This document shows positions 49,649 through 59,379 of a DNA stretch of 64,000 bases, in pieces. The notes below the pieces were generated by a model. The model saw nothing but the letters and a program-made list of their open reading frames with translations, made no database searches and was not told where the DNA came from. Source of the stretch: JAJTYI01 sp964420145. GTDB taxonomy: Bacteria; Patescibacteriota; Dojkabacteria; B142; OLB20. The position numbers and the translations under genes are program-made. The stretch's first letter is position 1, and the number at the start of each line of letters is the position of its first letter. The DNA is taken from positions 1-64,000 of the forward strand of contig CAYQRB010000001.1 of the NCBI GenBank assembly GCA_964420145.1, read 5' to 3'.

Positions 49649-52384
49649 ATGCTTCCCAAAGGGCCATATCAACCACAACTTACCGAAAGTGAAATTCTAA
49701 AATTTTGGCTGGATAATAAGTTTTACTCACCAGAATACAGAAGCGAAAAGGAGCTCTCTACTGCAAAAGAGGAAAACCGAGAAGCGTTCACAATAGTTCT
49801 CCCTCCCCCTAATGCAAACGGAAACCTACATTTAGGACATATGTCTGGTTATGCGTACCAGGACTTGATGGGAAGACTTGCTCGTATGCAAGGGAAAAAG
49901 GTGCTTCTACTACCGGGAAAAGATCACGCTGGAATCCAAACAGAAGTTGTATTTGAAAAAGAACTTGAGAAACAAGGAAAATCTAAGAAAGAGTTAGGAA
50001 GAGAAAAGTTCTATCAACTTTGTTATGACTTTTGTACACAAAAAGCAGAGAACGCCAGAAACCAAGAAAAGAAAATAGGACTAAGTGCAGATTTTGATCG
50101 TGAGCTTTTTACCCTAGATCCTAAAATTGTAAAAGAAGTTATGAAGGCCTTTGAGTTGATGTATCAAGATAATCTAATTTACCGTGATAAAAGGATAATC
50201 AACTGGTGTACAAGATGTCAGTCTGCACTAGCAGACATTGATACTGAGTTCAAAGATTCGGTGAGCCCGTTTTATTATTTTAAGTACAGTTTTATAAACC
50301 CAGAGCCAGAAGCTATACGACTAAAAAACCAATTTGAAGGACAAATAATAAACTGGGAAGTCAAACAATCACAAAACAAAGATGGGGAATCACTCCCTCC
50401 GTTCATACTTGGGGAGTATGAGAACACAGAAATCATAGGTATTGGGTATAACGATACTACGATAGTATCCAATAGAAAAGGGAAAGTAGTTGGGATAGAA
50501 ATGAGATTAGATAATAAATTTAGAATAGTAGTTATAAATGAAAACTTTGATGGAGATATAAAAACAGAAATAAGTAAAGTGTTTCTGTTTGAGTCACGAC
50601 TCTATGCAGGAGCTCATATTATATTATTCGATGAATACCCCGACAATAAATATTATACCAATGGTTTTATTTTAGGGACTGTACGACCAGAAACCAAGTT
50701 TGGAGATACTGCTTTGGCAGTTGATCCAGATGATCAAAGATACAAAAACTATGTTAATAATAAATTTGATGTACAGACTCTCATAGGAACAACTACAATC
50801 ACAATAATAGCTGATAATGCAGTAGATGAAGGTTTTGGAACCGGAATGGTCAAAGTTACCCCTGCCCACTCTATAGAAGACTGGGATATTGCACAACGCC
50901 ACAAAAACAAAGCAATGCCCGAAAAACAAGTCATCGGTTTTGATGGAAAACTAAACCATCTAACAGGACGGTACGAAGGAATGACAGTCAAAGAAGCTCG
51001 CAAAGCTATGATTCCAGATATGGTGAAAAGCGGAACACTCGTTTATCTTGATAATAATTACACCAATAGGATTCGAATCTGTGAACGATGCAAATACCCT
51101 ATAGAACCTCTAATTTCTTATCAATGGTTTGTTGATACCAAACCATTAAAAACAGAAGCTAAAAGACTTGTAGAACAAGGATTTACTAATATTATGCCAG
51201 AAGGAAAGAAAAAGACCTATATACAGTGGATGAATACAGAGGAAGATTGGTGCATAACAAGGCAACTTTGGTGGGGTTATCGTTTACCAGTATGGTATAA
51301 AGGAAAAAGGGAGCAATATATTACAGAAACGGGAGAAGTCAAAGAAAAAATTGCTGGTAAAATTATCGATAGAACCGAAGATTACAAAGGATTGTTACAA
51401 GTAAGGTCGGATAATCCCAATACAAATTCAGCCGACGAATGGCAACAAGATACAGATGTACTCGATACCTGGTTTTCATCAGGACAGTGGCCGTTTGTTA
51501 CTTTGATGGTAAAAGATGGTGATTACGAGAACTTCTACCCCACTCAAGTTATGGAAACCGGTTGGGATATCTTACTATTCTGGGTAACTCGAATGATGCT
51601 TTTAAACCCTTACCGAGCAAACCACTACAACAAAAATATAGATCGCACACAAAAGACTTCCTCCAACATTTTGAATTTCAAAGATCAAGAAAATAAAATT
51701 ATCCCATTTAAATCTGTCTATTTACATGGATTAGTCTTAGATAAAAATGGTGTTAAGATGAGTAAATCCAAAGGTAACGGGATTGACCCTTTTGAAATGA
51801 TGCAAAAATATGGAACAGATGCTTTGCGGTTTAGTTTCATCAAAGGGAACTCTGTAGGTCAAAACTATCGTCTATACGAAGAAAAAATTGCATCTAATAG
51901 AAATTTTTGTAACAAAATATGGAATGCTTCTAAGTTTGTACTTTTCAATATTGACGACAATGCGGACAAGTTAATAACCTTAACACAGCAGGAGTTATCC
52001 CTAACTGATAGCGATAAGGTTTTCCTTAAACATATAGAGGGGTTGATCACAGAAACTACTAGAAGACTCTCTGATTTTCAGTTTGGAATAGCTGCAGACG
52101 AATTGTATGACTCATTCTGGCATCAATTTGCAGATATTTATCTGGAACAGATTAAAACTAGGCTTTACACTAAGGATCGTGATGGTAATCCAATTAACAC
52201 TACTTCTGTAGAAAAAGAAAGTAGACTATCTGCACAATGGATGCTACTCTACTCACTCGAAGTTTACCTAAAACTCCTACATCCATTTATGCCATTTATT
52301 ACCGAAAATATCTGGCAAGCTCTTCCCAAGCATAACAGTGAGTCAGAAACTATAATGTACTCGAGGTGGCCAGAAGTTTCCTAA
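49649..52384 (+). CDS. valS: Valyl-tRNA synthetase
   Basis: The 911-residue protein has PPPNANGNLHLGH (HIGH-type site, 52-64), WCTRC (187-191), the editing-domain sequence GTVRPETKFGDTALAV (343-358) and KMSKSKGNGIDPF near 702. The anticodon domain ends at IMYSRWPEV with no C-terminal coiled coil, which many bacterial ValRS have. About 120 residues (about 217-338) are inserted before the editing domain. It charges tRNA-Val. It starts 2 bases after the ROK kinase stop. Confidence 0.96.
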   Translation: MLPKGPYQPQLTESEILKFWLDNKFYSPEYRSEKELSTAKEENREAFTIVLPPPNANGNLHLGHMSGYAYQDLMGRLARMQGKKVLLLPGKDHAGIQTEVVFEKELEKQGKSKKELGREKFYQLCYDFCTQKAENARNQEKKIGLSADFDRELFTLDPKIVKEVMKAFELMYQDNLIYRDKRIINWCTRCQSALADIDTEFKDSVSPFYYFKYSFINPEPEAIRLKNQFEGQIINWEVKQSQNKDGESLPPFILGEYENTEIIGIGYNDTTIVSNRKGKVVGIEMRLDNKFRIVVINENFDGDIKTEISKVFLFESRLYAGAHIILFDEYPDNKYYTNGFILGTVRPETKFGDTALAVDPDDQRYKNYVNNKFDVQTLIGTTTITIIADNAVDEGFGTGMVKVTPAHSIEDWDIAQRHKNKAMPEKQVIGFDGKLNHLTGRYEGMTVKEARKAMIPDMVKSGTLVYLDNNYTNRIRICERCKYPIEPLISYQWFVDTKPLKTEAKRLVEQGFTNIMPEGKKKTYIQWMNTEEDWCITRQLWWGYRLPVWYKGKREQYITETGEVKEKIAGKIIDRTEDYKGLLQVRSDNPNTNSADEWQQDTDVLDTWFSSGQWPFVTLMVKDGDYENFYPTQVMETGWDILLFWVTRMMLLNPYRANHYNKNIDRTQKTSSNILNFKDQENKIIPFKSVYLHGLVLDKNGVKMSKSKGNGIDPFEMMQKYGTDALRFSFIKGNSVGQNYRLYEEKIASNRNFCNKIWNASKFVLFNIDDNADKLITLTQQELSLTDSDKVFLKHIEGLITETTRRLSDFQFGIAADELYDSFWHQFADIYLEQIKTRLYTKDRDGNPINTTSVEKESRLSAQWMLLYSLEVYLKLLHPFMPFITENIWQALPKHNSESETIMYSRWPEVS

Positions 52385-52445
52385 GACAAGAACCTTAAAC
52401 AACACCCCTCGATAACATAAAAACTTATATCCTTGTGAATAAAAA

Positions 52446-52480
52446 AAGCCCATTATCTGTAAGATAACGGGCTTCCTTTT
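52446..52480. terminator. Bidirectional terminator between valS and the anchored surface protein gene
   Basis: AGCCC-A-TTATCT and AGATAA-C-GGGCT pair around GTA, with the internal A/C as a mismatch. TTCCTTTTT follows on the plus strand and AAAAAAA stands on the other side, giving a U-tract in both directions. Confidence 0.88.
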
Positions 52481-52515
52481 TAACTTAGTTGGTCAAACCA
52501 CCAGATACGGTGTGT

Positions 52516-53259
52516 TTATTGGTATATAGATGTTACACCTGGTTTCGGTGTTACAGTTGGTTTCATTGTTGGTGTTGGTGTGGATACGGTTCGTTTTGAT
52601 GTTGGTGTTGGTGTAGGTATCCCTGGCTTAGATGTTACAGTTGGTTCTATCGTTGGGACGGGCACATTGGAGCCTTTGTGTGTATATTCTGCAAGTCTTC
52701 TTGTTGGACTTAAAACCAACTTCCCACCAACCATATATCCATGATTGTTCCCAGTAAGGATTTCCATAGATTTAAGGTCTCTTGTGTTATATATAGAAGG
52801 TTTTATCGAAACTGTTGCCAGTATATCTCCAGGATTTATCACTCCAGTTTTGGATGTTATATCAAAACAAACAGTATTTGATGTGAAAGCTTGTTGGTTC
52901 CTACATGTTCCTATAACAAGGTAATTACTGTTTCCATTAGGATTAACCTTTATATTGGTTACTACTAGATTAGAAAAATCTAATCTCATCTGTATCGCAG
53001 CTACATTCCCTGAGTTAACAGGAATTGCAATAATATTAACATTAGTTACTTGGTTTTGTAAAACTGGCCCAGAAGCAGGATTAACTATTACTCCTGTAGA
53101 TACAGCAAGGGATGGGGTTGGAACCAAGGCTGCTTGTGTATCTGCTGTATTTACCTCTCTACCCAATAAAAAAGCTACCGCCGTCAATGTAAAAACTGCT
53201 AAAAGCATACTCATAACTACTACTCCTACGACAACTTTCTTATTTTTGACCTTCTCCAT
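52516..53259 (-). CDS. Anchored surface protein with cohesin-like domain and Pro/Thr repeats
   Basis: From the ATG at 53259 the protein is 247 residues (a TTG at 53274 would add five). A membrane helix (about 9-28) precedes a cohesin-like beta domain (about 45-195; VAAIQMRLDFSNLVVTNI, GVINPGDILATVSIK). The C-terminal tail of about 55 residues has four PTP/PTV-type repeats (PTIEPTVTSKPG, PTPTPTSK, PTPTMKPTVTPKPG). Cohesin folds bind dockerins or glycans. No dockerin is visible. It is probably a surface adhesion or scaffold protein. Confidence 0.75.
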   Translation of the reverse strand: MEKVKNKKVVVGVVVMSMLLAVFTLTAVAFLLGREVNTADTQAALVPTPSLAVSTGVIVNPASGPVLQNQVTNVNIIAIPVNSGNVAAIQMRLDFSNLVVTNIKVNPNGNSNYLVIGTCRNQQAFTSNTVCFDITSKTGVINPGDILATVSIKPSIYNTRDLKSMEILTGNNHGYMVGGKLVLSPTRRLAEYTHKGSNVPVPTIEPTVTSKPGIPTPTPTSKRTVSTPTPTMKPTVTPKPGVTSIYQ

Positions 53260-53429
53260 TATTAATTTTATCAAAATATATTAAATAATAATTTATACTA
53301 CACAATTCGAAAATCTGATGCAAATATTTTTATATCTTCAAACCCTTTTCAGAATTATAAAAATTTCAACCTTCCCCAAAATACCTCTAAAAAAACTATC
53401 TCTTATATCCTTTGTAACCAAAACCTATA

Positions 53430-55814
53430 TTATGCAGATTTCAACCTAATACTGTTTAGTACTACAGATATAGAACTCAACGCCATAGCAACACTAGCGA
53501 GAATCGGAGAAAGCAGTAACCCTGTAAAAGGAAAAAGTACTCCTGACGCAATAGGAACTGCAAACACATTATATCCAAATGCCCAGAAAAGGTTTTCTTT
53601 CACAACCCTAATAGTTTTTTCAGACAAAGTAATCATCTCTGAGATTTTTTGTAGGGAGTCCGTCATAATCACGACATCTCCAGCTTCTATAGCAATATCT
53701 GTTCCTGTTCCCATAGCAATCCCTATATCTGCTTGAGCAAGTGCGGGAGCATCATTTATCCCATCTCCTACCATTGCGACTATATTGCCTGATGACTCAG
53801 ATTTTTGTATTTCTAAAATCTTTGCAGATTTTTCTTGAGGAAGTACTTCAGCTATCACTTCCGTGATTTTTAACTCACTAGCTATGGATTTTGCCGTTTT
53901 ATAGTTATCTCCAGAAAGCATTATCACTTTTATACCTCTATTTGAGAGATCAGAAACAAGGGATTTTGCCTCGGGTCGTAGAGTATCTGATAATGCGATA
54001 AGTGCTAGTATATCTCCGTCTATACAAACCGATACCACCGTTTTTCCCTGATCTTGGAAAAACTCAATTTCTTTGATTAGCTTACTATTTCGTTCAATCT
54101 TAAAATCTAAAAGAAGTTTAGAATTACCAATTATAACCTCTCTTCCTTCAATACTTCCAGAAACTCCCTTCCCCTCGTGATTTTTAAAATTTTTTACAGT
54201 TAACTTATCATATTCTATATTATCCTTTTGTGCCTTGTTAGTAATAGCTCTTGACAGAGGGTGTTCTGAATTATGTTCCAAGGATGCTGTATATTCTAAT
54301 ATTTTTTTCTTATCGAACTCATTTTTCGACAGACCTTTATCCAATAACTTAATATCTGTAACCTCGATTTCTCCTTTGGTAAGTGTACCAGTCTTATCAA
54401 AAACAATGGTATTTACCTTATACATCAACTCCAAAACTCGTGCATCTTTGATTAATATTCCTTTTCTCGCTGCCCTTCCCGAAGCCACCATAAGCGCTAT
54501 GGGGGTAGCAAGCCCTAATGCACATGGACAAGCGATGATTAGTACTGTTGCAAATGTATAAACCGCTAACTGTAAGTATCCAACATCTATATATAAGCCC
54601 AAAGATGGACTTATCAGAAACCAAAACATAAAAGTTACAATTGCAACAAGAATTATGATTGGAACAAATACACTAGAGATTTTATCTGCTAGTTTTTGTA
54701 TCGGAGCTGTAGTCATCTGTGCTTCCTCGACAAGTTTAATGATTTGTGAGAGTAATGTCTCCTCTCCTACCTTCTCCGCTCTAAATCTAAAACTCCCAGA
54801 TTTATTTATAGTAGAGCCGATAACCATATCTTTTGGTAATTTCTCTACAGGCTTTGATTCTCCCGTTACCATAGATTCGTCAACTGTACTTCTCCCTGCT
54901 ACAATCTCACCATCGACAGGGATTTTCTCACCTGGTCGAACCATTATGATATCTCCTTTTACAACTTGTTTTATAGGAATTTGTATTTCCTTTCCTGCAC
55001 GAATAACTGTAGCTTCTTTAGCCTGATACTCCAGTAGTTTGCTAATTGCTTCGTTGGCATTGCTTTTTGCTCTTGCTTCCATCAAACGACCAAGCAAAAC
55101 AAAAAATATTATAAATCCGATAGCCTCAAAAAACGGTTCTGCATCGATACTCGAAAATACTTTAGGGAAGAATGTTACTATAGTAGAAAATATCCAAGCA
55201 ACACCCGTACCTAGTGCTATAAGTGTATCCATATTAGCGGATTTTATCTTTATAGCACCCCACGCACTACTAAAAAACTGACTGCCTCCCCAAAATAAAA
55301 TTGGTGTAGCAAAAACAAACTGAACTAGCCATAGAACAGGAGGTCCCCAGATATTAGATACTCTTCCCATATCCTGTGATACAAACATTTGTATCATAAT
55401 GAAAACAAATGGAATATTAAGGAACCCAATAATGATGACTTTTCTTTTTAAGTCTTGATATTCTTTTTCCTTTAACATCTTTGTATGGTTATGTTCCATA
55501 TCATTACCGTGATTTTGTCCATCATCTATACTTTTTGAATCCCCTTTTGCCACACCATACTCTTTGGTTCCAGGAGAAGTCAGTACATCACCCAACTCAC
55601 CTTTTACTAATTTATACGGACCAGCTTTTGACACTGCTTTGGCGATCTCTTCTAGGTTCATTTTCGTATCATCATATTCAACACGCATTTGCTCAGTAGC
55701 AAAATTTACCATAACAGACTCGACACCATCCATTTCTCCCACTACTTTTTCTATCAGTAGTTTACACGACGCACAATGCATACCAATAATCGGAAAACTT
55801 TGCCTTTGTATCAT
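53430..55814 (-). CDS. copA: Copper-exporting P1B-type ATPase
   Basis: From the ATG at 55814 the protein is 794 residues. An N-terminal HMA domain has the metal site GMHCASC (Cys14, Cys17). Between about 100 and 120 lies a His-containing linker (DGQNHGNDMEHNH). P-type signatures follow: TGES (317-320), the membrane CPC (429-431), the phosphorylated DKTGT (473-477) and GDGINDAPAL. It pumps Cu+ out of the cytosol. It is the last gene of the csoR operon, 18 bases after the HMA-SafE gene. Confidence 0.96.
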   Translation of the reverse strand: MIQRQSFPIIGMHCASCKLLIEKVVGEMDGVESVMVNFATEQMRVEYDDTKMNLEEIAKAVSKAGPYKLVKGELGDVLTSPGTKEYGVAKGDSKSIDDGQNHGNDMEHNHTKMLKEKEYQDLKRKVIIIGFLNIPFVFIMIQMFVSQDMGRVSNIWGPPVLWLVQFVFATPILFWGGSQFFSSAWGAIKIKSANMDTLIALGTGVAWIFSTIVTFFPKVFSSIDAEPFFEAIGFIIFFVLLGRLMEARAKSNANEAISKLLEYQAKEATVIRAGKEIQIPIKQVVKGDIIMVRPGEKIPVDGEIVAGRSTVDESMVTGESKPVEKLPKDMVIGSTINKSGSFRFRAEKVGEETLLSQIIKLVEEAQMTTAPIQKLADKISSVFVPIIILVAIVTFMFWFLISPSLGLYIDVGYLQLAVYTFATVLIIACPCALGLATPIALMVASGRAARKGILIKDARVLELMYKVNTIVFDKTGTLTKGEIEVTDIKLLDKGLSKNEFDKKKILEYTASLEHNSEHPLSRAITNKAQKDNIEYDKLTVKNFKNHEGKGVSGSIEGREVIIGNSKLLLDFKIERNSKLIKEIEFFQDQGKTVVSVCIDGDILALIALSDTLRPEAKSLVSDLSNRGIKVIMLSGDNYKTAKSIASELKITEVIAEVLPQEKSAKILEIQKSESSGNIVAMVGDGINDAPALAQADIGIAMGTGTDIAIEAGDVVIMTDSLQKISEMITLSEKTIRVVKENLFWAFGYNVFAVPIASGVLFPFTGLLLSPILASVAMALSSISVVLNSIRLKSA

Positions 55815-55832
55815 AAGTTCTAAACACAAAAA

Positions 55833-57254
55833 CTAAATTACTGTGATTGTAATAGGAGACACCATCCCCATAGTACAGGTAAGCTTGTAAACTCCTTTTT
55901 TGGGAGTAAATTCTATATAGTTCCAACCTTGTTTTAGCTGGACATAGCCATCAAAGAGCCCTTTGGATGCCATAAATTGTCCGCAACCTTGTATTCCTTT
56001 ATTGTTCACTGCTAAAACCGTCTGCTCTCCTGCACTGATCGTTGTACTTCCTGTTGGTCTATAGTTAAACCCGTCAGCAACAACCACTATATTTTGCAGA
56101 TTTTTATCAATATCGGGGCGATCCTCCAGGATAATATTTTCATTAGCTGAGGGACGCATATCACTTAGACTTCTTACTCCCAACACATTGAGTTGACTAT
56201 TTATGGTATATAGAGCAAATATCAATATCAGTACTCCTGATGCTTTATTAAATATTGATGACATTTGTATATGGGTGTTAAAGCCCACTCCAGCAAGGCT
56301 TATCCCTGCGAGTATCGGAAATGTCCCCAATGCAAAGAAAAACATAATCAGACCACCTTTTAGGAAACTTGCCGAAGCAAGGGCTACCCCTTGAGCAATC
56401 AGTGTAAAGCCACAAGGAAGCAGAAAAGTTAATACTCCAAGAACAAACGGCATATACTTTCCAGAAAAGTTTTTCTCATCTACTACATATTGACTTAAAA
56501 ACCTCGGGGTTTTAAATTTAAACCTGTTTGCCTGTCGAACACCTAACATTTGCAATGATAAAATCAGCATAATAGCCGATATCACAATAACTATTATCGA
56601 AAACATAGTAGTGCTACCTAGTGAGACTGTCTGACCTAGCAAACCAAGTAACCCACCAAACACAAAAAAGCTGGCTAGACGACCAACATGAAAAAGTATA
56701 TGAGGTTGATATTTCGAGGTTTTACTACTCTCACCTAGATATAGATCGTTCCATTGCTTTGTCATAACCAAAAGCAAACTCCCAACCAGTGCAGCACAAC
56801 TAGATAATCCAGCCACTACTCCCAAAACAAAGAAAGCTACTAGACTAGAATTTATATCCACACTAGCAAACCTCCCTAATCCACTATTGTTTATAATTAC
56901 TACCGCTATGAAAACTATACCTAAAATACCTAGTACTTTGAGAAACTCTTTGAACTTGTCTGCGTTTACTTCTAGTTTCCCATCCTCTACCCTGATAAAT
57001 TTAGTTTTTTCACCCTTAGGCTTATTAAGACTAAATTTATAACCCGCTCCTGATAAATCGTTGTTTAATCTTTTGATGTCTACATCAGTCAGATTAGAAC
57101 AAGTAACCTCAACCACTCCTTGGTCAAGAGAGGCCTTCACTCCTTCTACTCCATCGTATTTTTTAAGAGTTTTTTCTATTAAGATCTCGCAGGAAGAGCA
57201 ATGCATTCCTTCTACAAAGATTTTATTTTTATTTGGTTTTGTTTTGTTACCCAT
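55833..57254 (-). CDS. HMA-SafE/TauE-cupredoxin fusion for copper handling
   Basis: The 473-residue protein has an N-terminal HMA domain (MHCSSC, about 15-20). A polytopic region of about seven helices (about 105-365) of the UreH/SafE (sulfite exporter/urease accessory-like) type follows. The C-terminal cupredoxin-like domain (about 395-473) ends with TCTMGMVSP, whose Cys and Met suit copper binding. Such three-part proteins occur in copper operons and may move copper across or within the membrane. It lies between csoR and copA. Confidence 0.88.
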   Translation of the reverse strand: MGNKTKPNKNKIFVEGMHCSSCEILIEKTLKKYDGVEGVKASLDQGVVEVTCSNLTDVDIKRLNNDLSGAGYKFSLNKPKGEKTKFIRVEDGKLEVNADKFKEFLKVLGILGIVFIAVVIINNSGLGRFASVDINSSLVAFFVLGVVAGLSSCAALVGSLLLVMTKQWNDLYLGESSKTSKYQPHILFHVGRLASFFVFGGLLGLLGQTVSLGSTTMFSIIVIVISAIMLILSLQMLGVRQANRFKFKTPRFLSQYVVDEKNFSGKYMPFVLGVLTFLLPCGFTLIAQGVALASASFLKGGLIMFFFALGTFPILAGISLAGVGFNTHIQMSSIFNKASGVLILIFALYTINSQLNVLGVRSLSDMRPSANENIILEDRPDIDKNLQNIVVVADGFNYRPTGSTTISAGEQTVLAVNNKGIQGCGQFMASKGLFDGYVQLKQGWNYIEFTPKKGVYKLTCTMGMVSPITITVI

Positions 57255-57257
57255 AGA

Positions 57258-57536
57258 TTATTTATATTCAAAAAGCTTTAATAATTCCTCAACAGTTGTC
57301 TTTTCTTCTCCATTTTTTATCTGGTGTATCACGCAAGTATTGAGGTGTTCTTTAATGATTAAAAGGTCTAGCTTTTTTAGTGCTTTTTGTACTGCCCTAG
57401 ATTGATGTACGATATCAACACAGTATTTATCACTTTTAAGCATATCCTCAATTGATTGTAGGTGTCCTTGTATAATCTTTATCCTATGCAAAGCTTGGTC
57501 TTTGGTTGTAACTTTAAATCGTTTATCTGTTTTCAT
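57258..57536 (-). CDS. csoR: CsoR-family copper-sensing repressor
   Basis: The 92-residue protein matches CsoR (DUF156). The copper ligands are present as Cys39 (DKYCVDIVHQ), His64 and Cys68 (KEHLNTCVI). Without copper it binds a palindromic operator. With Cu(I) it falls off, and the operon is transcribed. The operator candidate at 57541-57561 covers the -10 and the ribosome binding site. The family also includes FrmR and RcnR types, but the C-H-C pattern and the copper genes downstream favour CsoR. Confidence 0.95.
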   Translation of the reverse strand: MKTDKRFKVTTKDQALHRIKIIQGHLQSIEDMLKSDKYCVDIVHQSRAVQKALKKLDLLIIKEHLNTCVIHQIKNGEEKTTVEELLKLFEYK

Positions 57537-57540
57537 AAAA

Positions 57541-57561
57541 ATATCCCCTTATGGGGGATAT
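57541..57561. promoter_or_regulatory. CsoR operator, overlapping the operon's -10 and ribosome binding site
   Basis: ATATCCCC (57541-57548) and GGGGATAT (57554-57561) form a perfect 8-bp inverted repeat with a 5-base centre, the G-tract palindrome style of CsoR boxes. It lies 4 bases upstream of the csoR ATG. On the minus strand it includes AAGGGG, the likely ribosome binding site. Confidence 0.85.
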
Positions 57562-57588
57562 TATAAATTAATCAAAAAATTTATTCAA
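57560..57588 (-). promoter_or_regulatory. Promoter of the copper operon
   Basis: On the minus strand: -35 TTGAAT (57583-57588), 17-base spacer, -10 TATAAT (57560-57565). The -35 lies in the 3' end of the MFS gene and the -10 runs into the CsoR box. Confidence 0.8.
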
Positions 57589-58861
57589 CAGTTTCTTGAT
57601 TTATTCCGTTTAGTTCTTTTTGTGGGAGATATATCTTTTTGGGTGTTGTAAACAATAGTATAACTCCCACAAAAAATGCCACTACTCCCATAAATGCAAA
57701 CGAAATATAATAACCATATTGATCACTCAGTATCCCTAGTAAAATAGGAACCATAATAAACGCAAGCGATCCAGTAGCGTTTACCATACCAAACAAATAA
57801 GCTTTTTCCTCTCTCAACCTAGAAGCAAAATCACTAAAAACAGCATTATTTAGGGGACCAGCAAGTGCAAACATAAAACTAGAAGATAAAATTATAAATC
57901 CAACTATATATTTCTGCTCTTCAAAAAACATTAGAAGTGTCAGTAGTAGTCCACCCACTATCAAGCAGATATGAGTGTAGTGTTTTTTGTGTTGTTTAAC
58001 AGGAATCCTTGACAAAAGAAGTGATGCAACTAGGCCAGGAACTGCAAACATAAACATTACCACCCAATCAAAACCCTCTTGTCCTATCAACTCCCTTCCA
58101 AAAAGACCTGCAAAAACACTATATGCAGTAAAAATACACTGCAACACAAGGGAAACTCCTAAGACCTGCCAAATACTACCCGACAAAATCTTCCACACCC
58201 TAAACTCCTCTATTAACTTCAATAATTCTTTACTTGTACTCCTAACCCTAGTAGGTCTATGAGTTTTTCTAATAGTACCTGATAATAAAAGAATAAGTAA
58301 AGCAAGGAAAAGTAACACTACAGCAAAGACTGTATACGCCATATCACCCAGTCGCAAAAGGGATGACCCTAAAATCGGTGTTATAACTGCAACTACACTT
58401 AGCAAAAGAGCGAGTAAACTCCACCCCTTGCTAAAGTTATGTGTTTCTCCTGTACTGACAATATAGTTTTGTTGAGAAAACTCAAGAAAGACAAAGTACA
58501 TACCCCAGGCCATAGATGCCATAACAAAGAAACCAAAAACCTCAAACAAAACACCAAGATATGTGAACAAAGGAAAAAGCAAAGCAATAAATATACAAAT
58601 CAGTAGTAATTGTTTCCAGTTTTTTTGAGATATCAAAGATGGAAAAAGGAAATCGCAAGTTAACCCGACTATAGAGGCAATTGCCATAATCAGTCCCATA
58701 GTGGTGTTTGATTTTACCGAAGTTTCAACAACTATGGGGAAGATATAAGCTAAAACACCATCTGCTATTTGAACAATAAGTATTAATACAAAAAAAACAG
58801 GAATAACCGATACTCCAGGAACCTGAAGGATCGGTCTTCTCCTAAGAAACCGAAGATTCAT
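57581..58861 (-). CDS. Major facilitator superfamily transporter
   Basis: The 426-residue protein has about 12 membrane helices in two halves. The conserved loop between TM2 and TM3 is partly visible (LIRSQKNWKQLLLI-like). A central cytoplasmic loop (KTHRPTRVRSTSKELL) separates the halves. The substrate cannot be told. It precedes csoR but the copper operon has its own promoter inside its 3' end, so co-transcription is only partial. Confidence 0.85.
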   Translation of the reverse strand: MNLRFLRRRPILQVPGVSVIPVFFVLILIVQIADGVLAYIFPIVVETSVKSNTTMGLIMAIASIVGLTCDFLFPSLISQKNWKQLLLICIFIALLFPLFTYLGVLFEVFGFFVMASMAWGMYFVFLEFSQQNYIVSTGETHNFSKGWSLLALLLSVVAVITPILGSSLLRLGDMAYTVFAVVLLFLALLILLLSGTIRKTHRPTRVRSTSKELLKLIEEFRVWKILSGSIWQVLGVSLVLQCIFTAYSVFAGLFGRELIGQEGFDWVVMFMFAVPGLVASLLLSRIPVKQHKKHYTHICLIVGGLLLTLLMFFEEQKYIVGFIILSSSFMFALAGPLNNAVFSDFASRLREEKAYLFGMVNATGSLAFIMVPILLGILSDQYGYYISFAFMGVVAFFVGVILLFTTPKKIYLPQKELNGINQETVE

Positions 58862-58871
58862 CTATAAATAT

Positions 58872-59255
58872 TTATGTAGTAGGTGTTGTTGACTGAGTAC
58901 CTTTATCTAGTGTTTTCCTGTAGAAGAAGTAGTAGTACAGGTCAGCAATAGGAATAAAAATAACTAATAGTAACCAGAGTACCTTATCATTATCATTTTT
59001 CCAGTTAGTCCTTTTAACAATATCAATTATTGAAAGAACCCAGATTACAGAAATAAAAAGACTAAAGATCATAATACTACACCATACAGCCATTATAAAT
59101 ACTCCAAACAACCCACCCGAGCCCGACACTCCAGTAGAGGTATAGGGATCCATCAATAAATCACTTTGTAGGTCAACTGCACTTACTGTCAGTGGAGCTA
59201 AAAATGCTAGGTATGAAGTAAATACAGCAGATAGAGAAAAAACTTTCCTTTTCAT
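58872..59255 (-). CDS. Small membrane protein with PLDc_N-like domain
   Basis: The 127-residue protein has a signal peptide (1-26, cleavage near SAVD) and two membrane helices. The C-terminal segment VIWVLSIIDIVKRTNWKNDNDKVLWLLLVIF has the pattern of the PLDc N-terminal family: W-x-x-x-x-x-D-x-x, then a charged loop and W-L-L. YYYFFYRKTLD closes it. It is a paralogue of 59380-59775. It is 10 bases before the MFS gene on the same strand. Confidence 0.75.
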   Translation of the reverse strand: MKRKVFSLSAVFTSYLAFLAPLTVSAVDLQSDLLMDPYTSTGVSGSGGLFGVFIMAVWCSIMIFSLFISVIWVLSIIDIVKRTNWKNDNDKVLWLLLVIFIPIADLYYYFFYRKTLDKGTQSTTPTT

Positions 59256-59379
59256 AATTATATTATATAAATTAATAATAGGATTCTATCTATAACCATA
59301 ATCAATGTCAAAGATTTATAATTATTTTCTACCTATAAATACGAAGGGTTAGTTTAAGAGTCTATACCCTAGTAAATAT

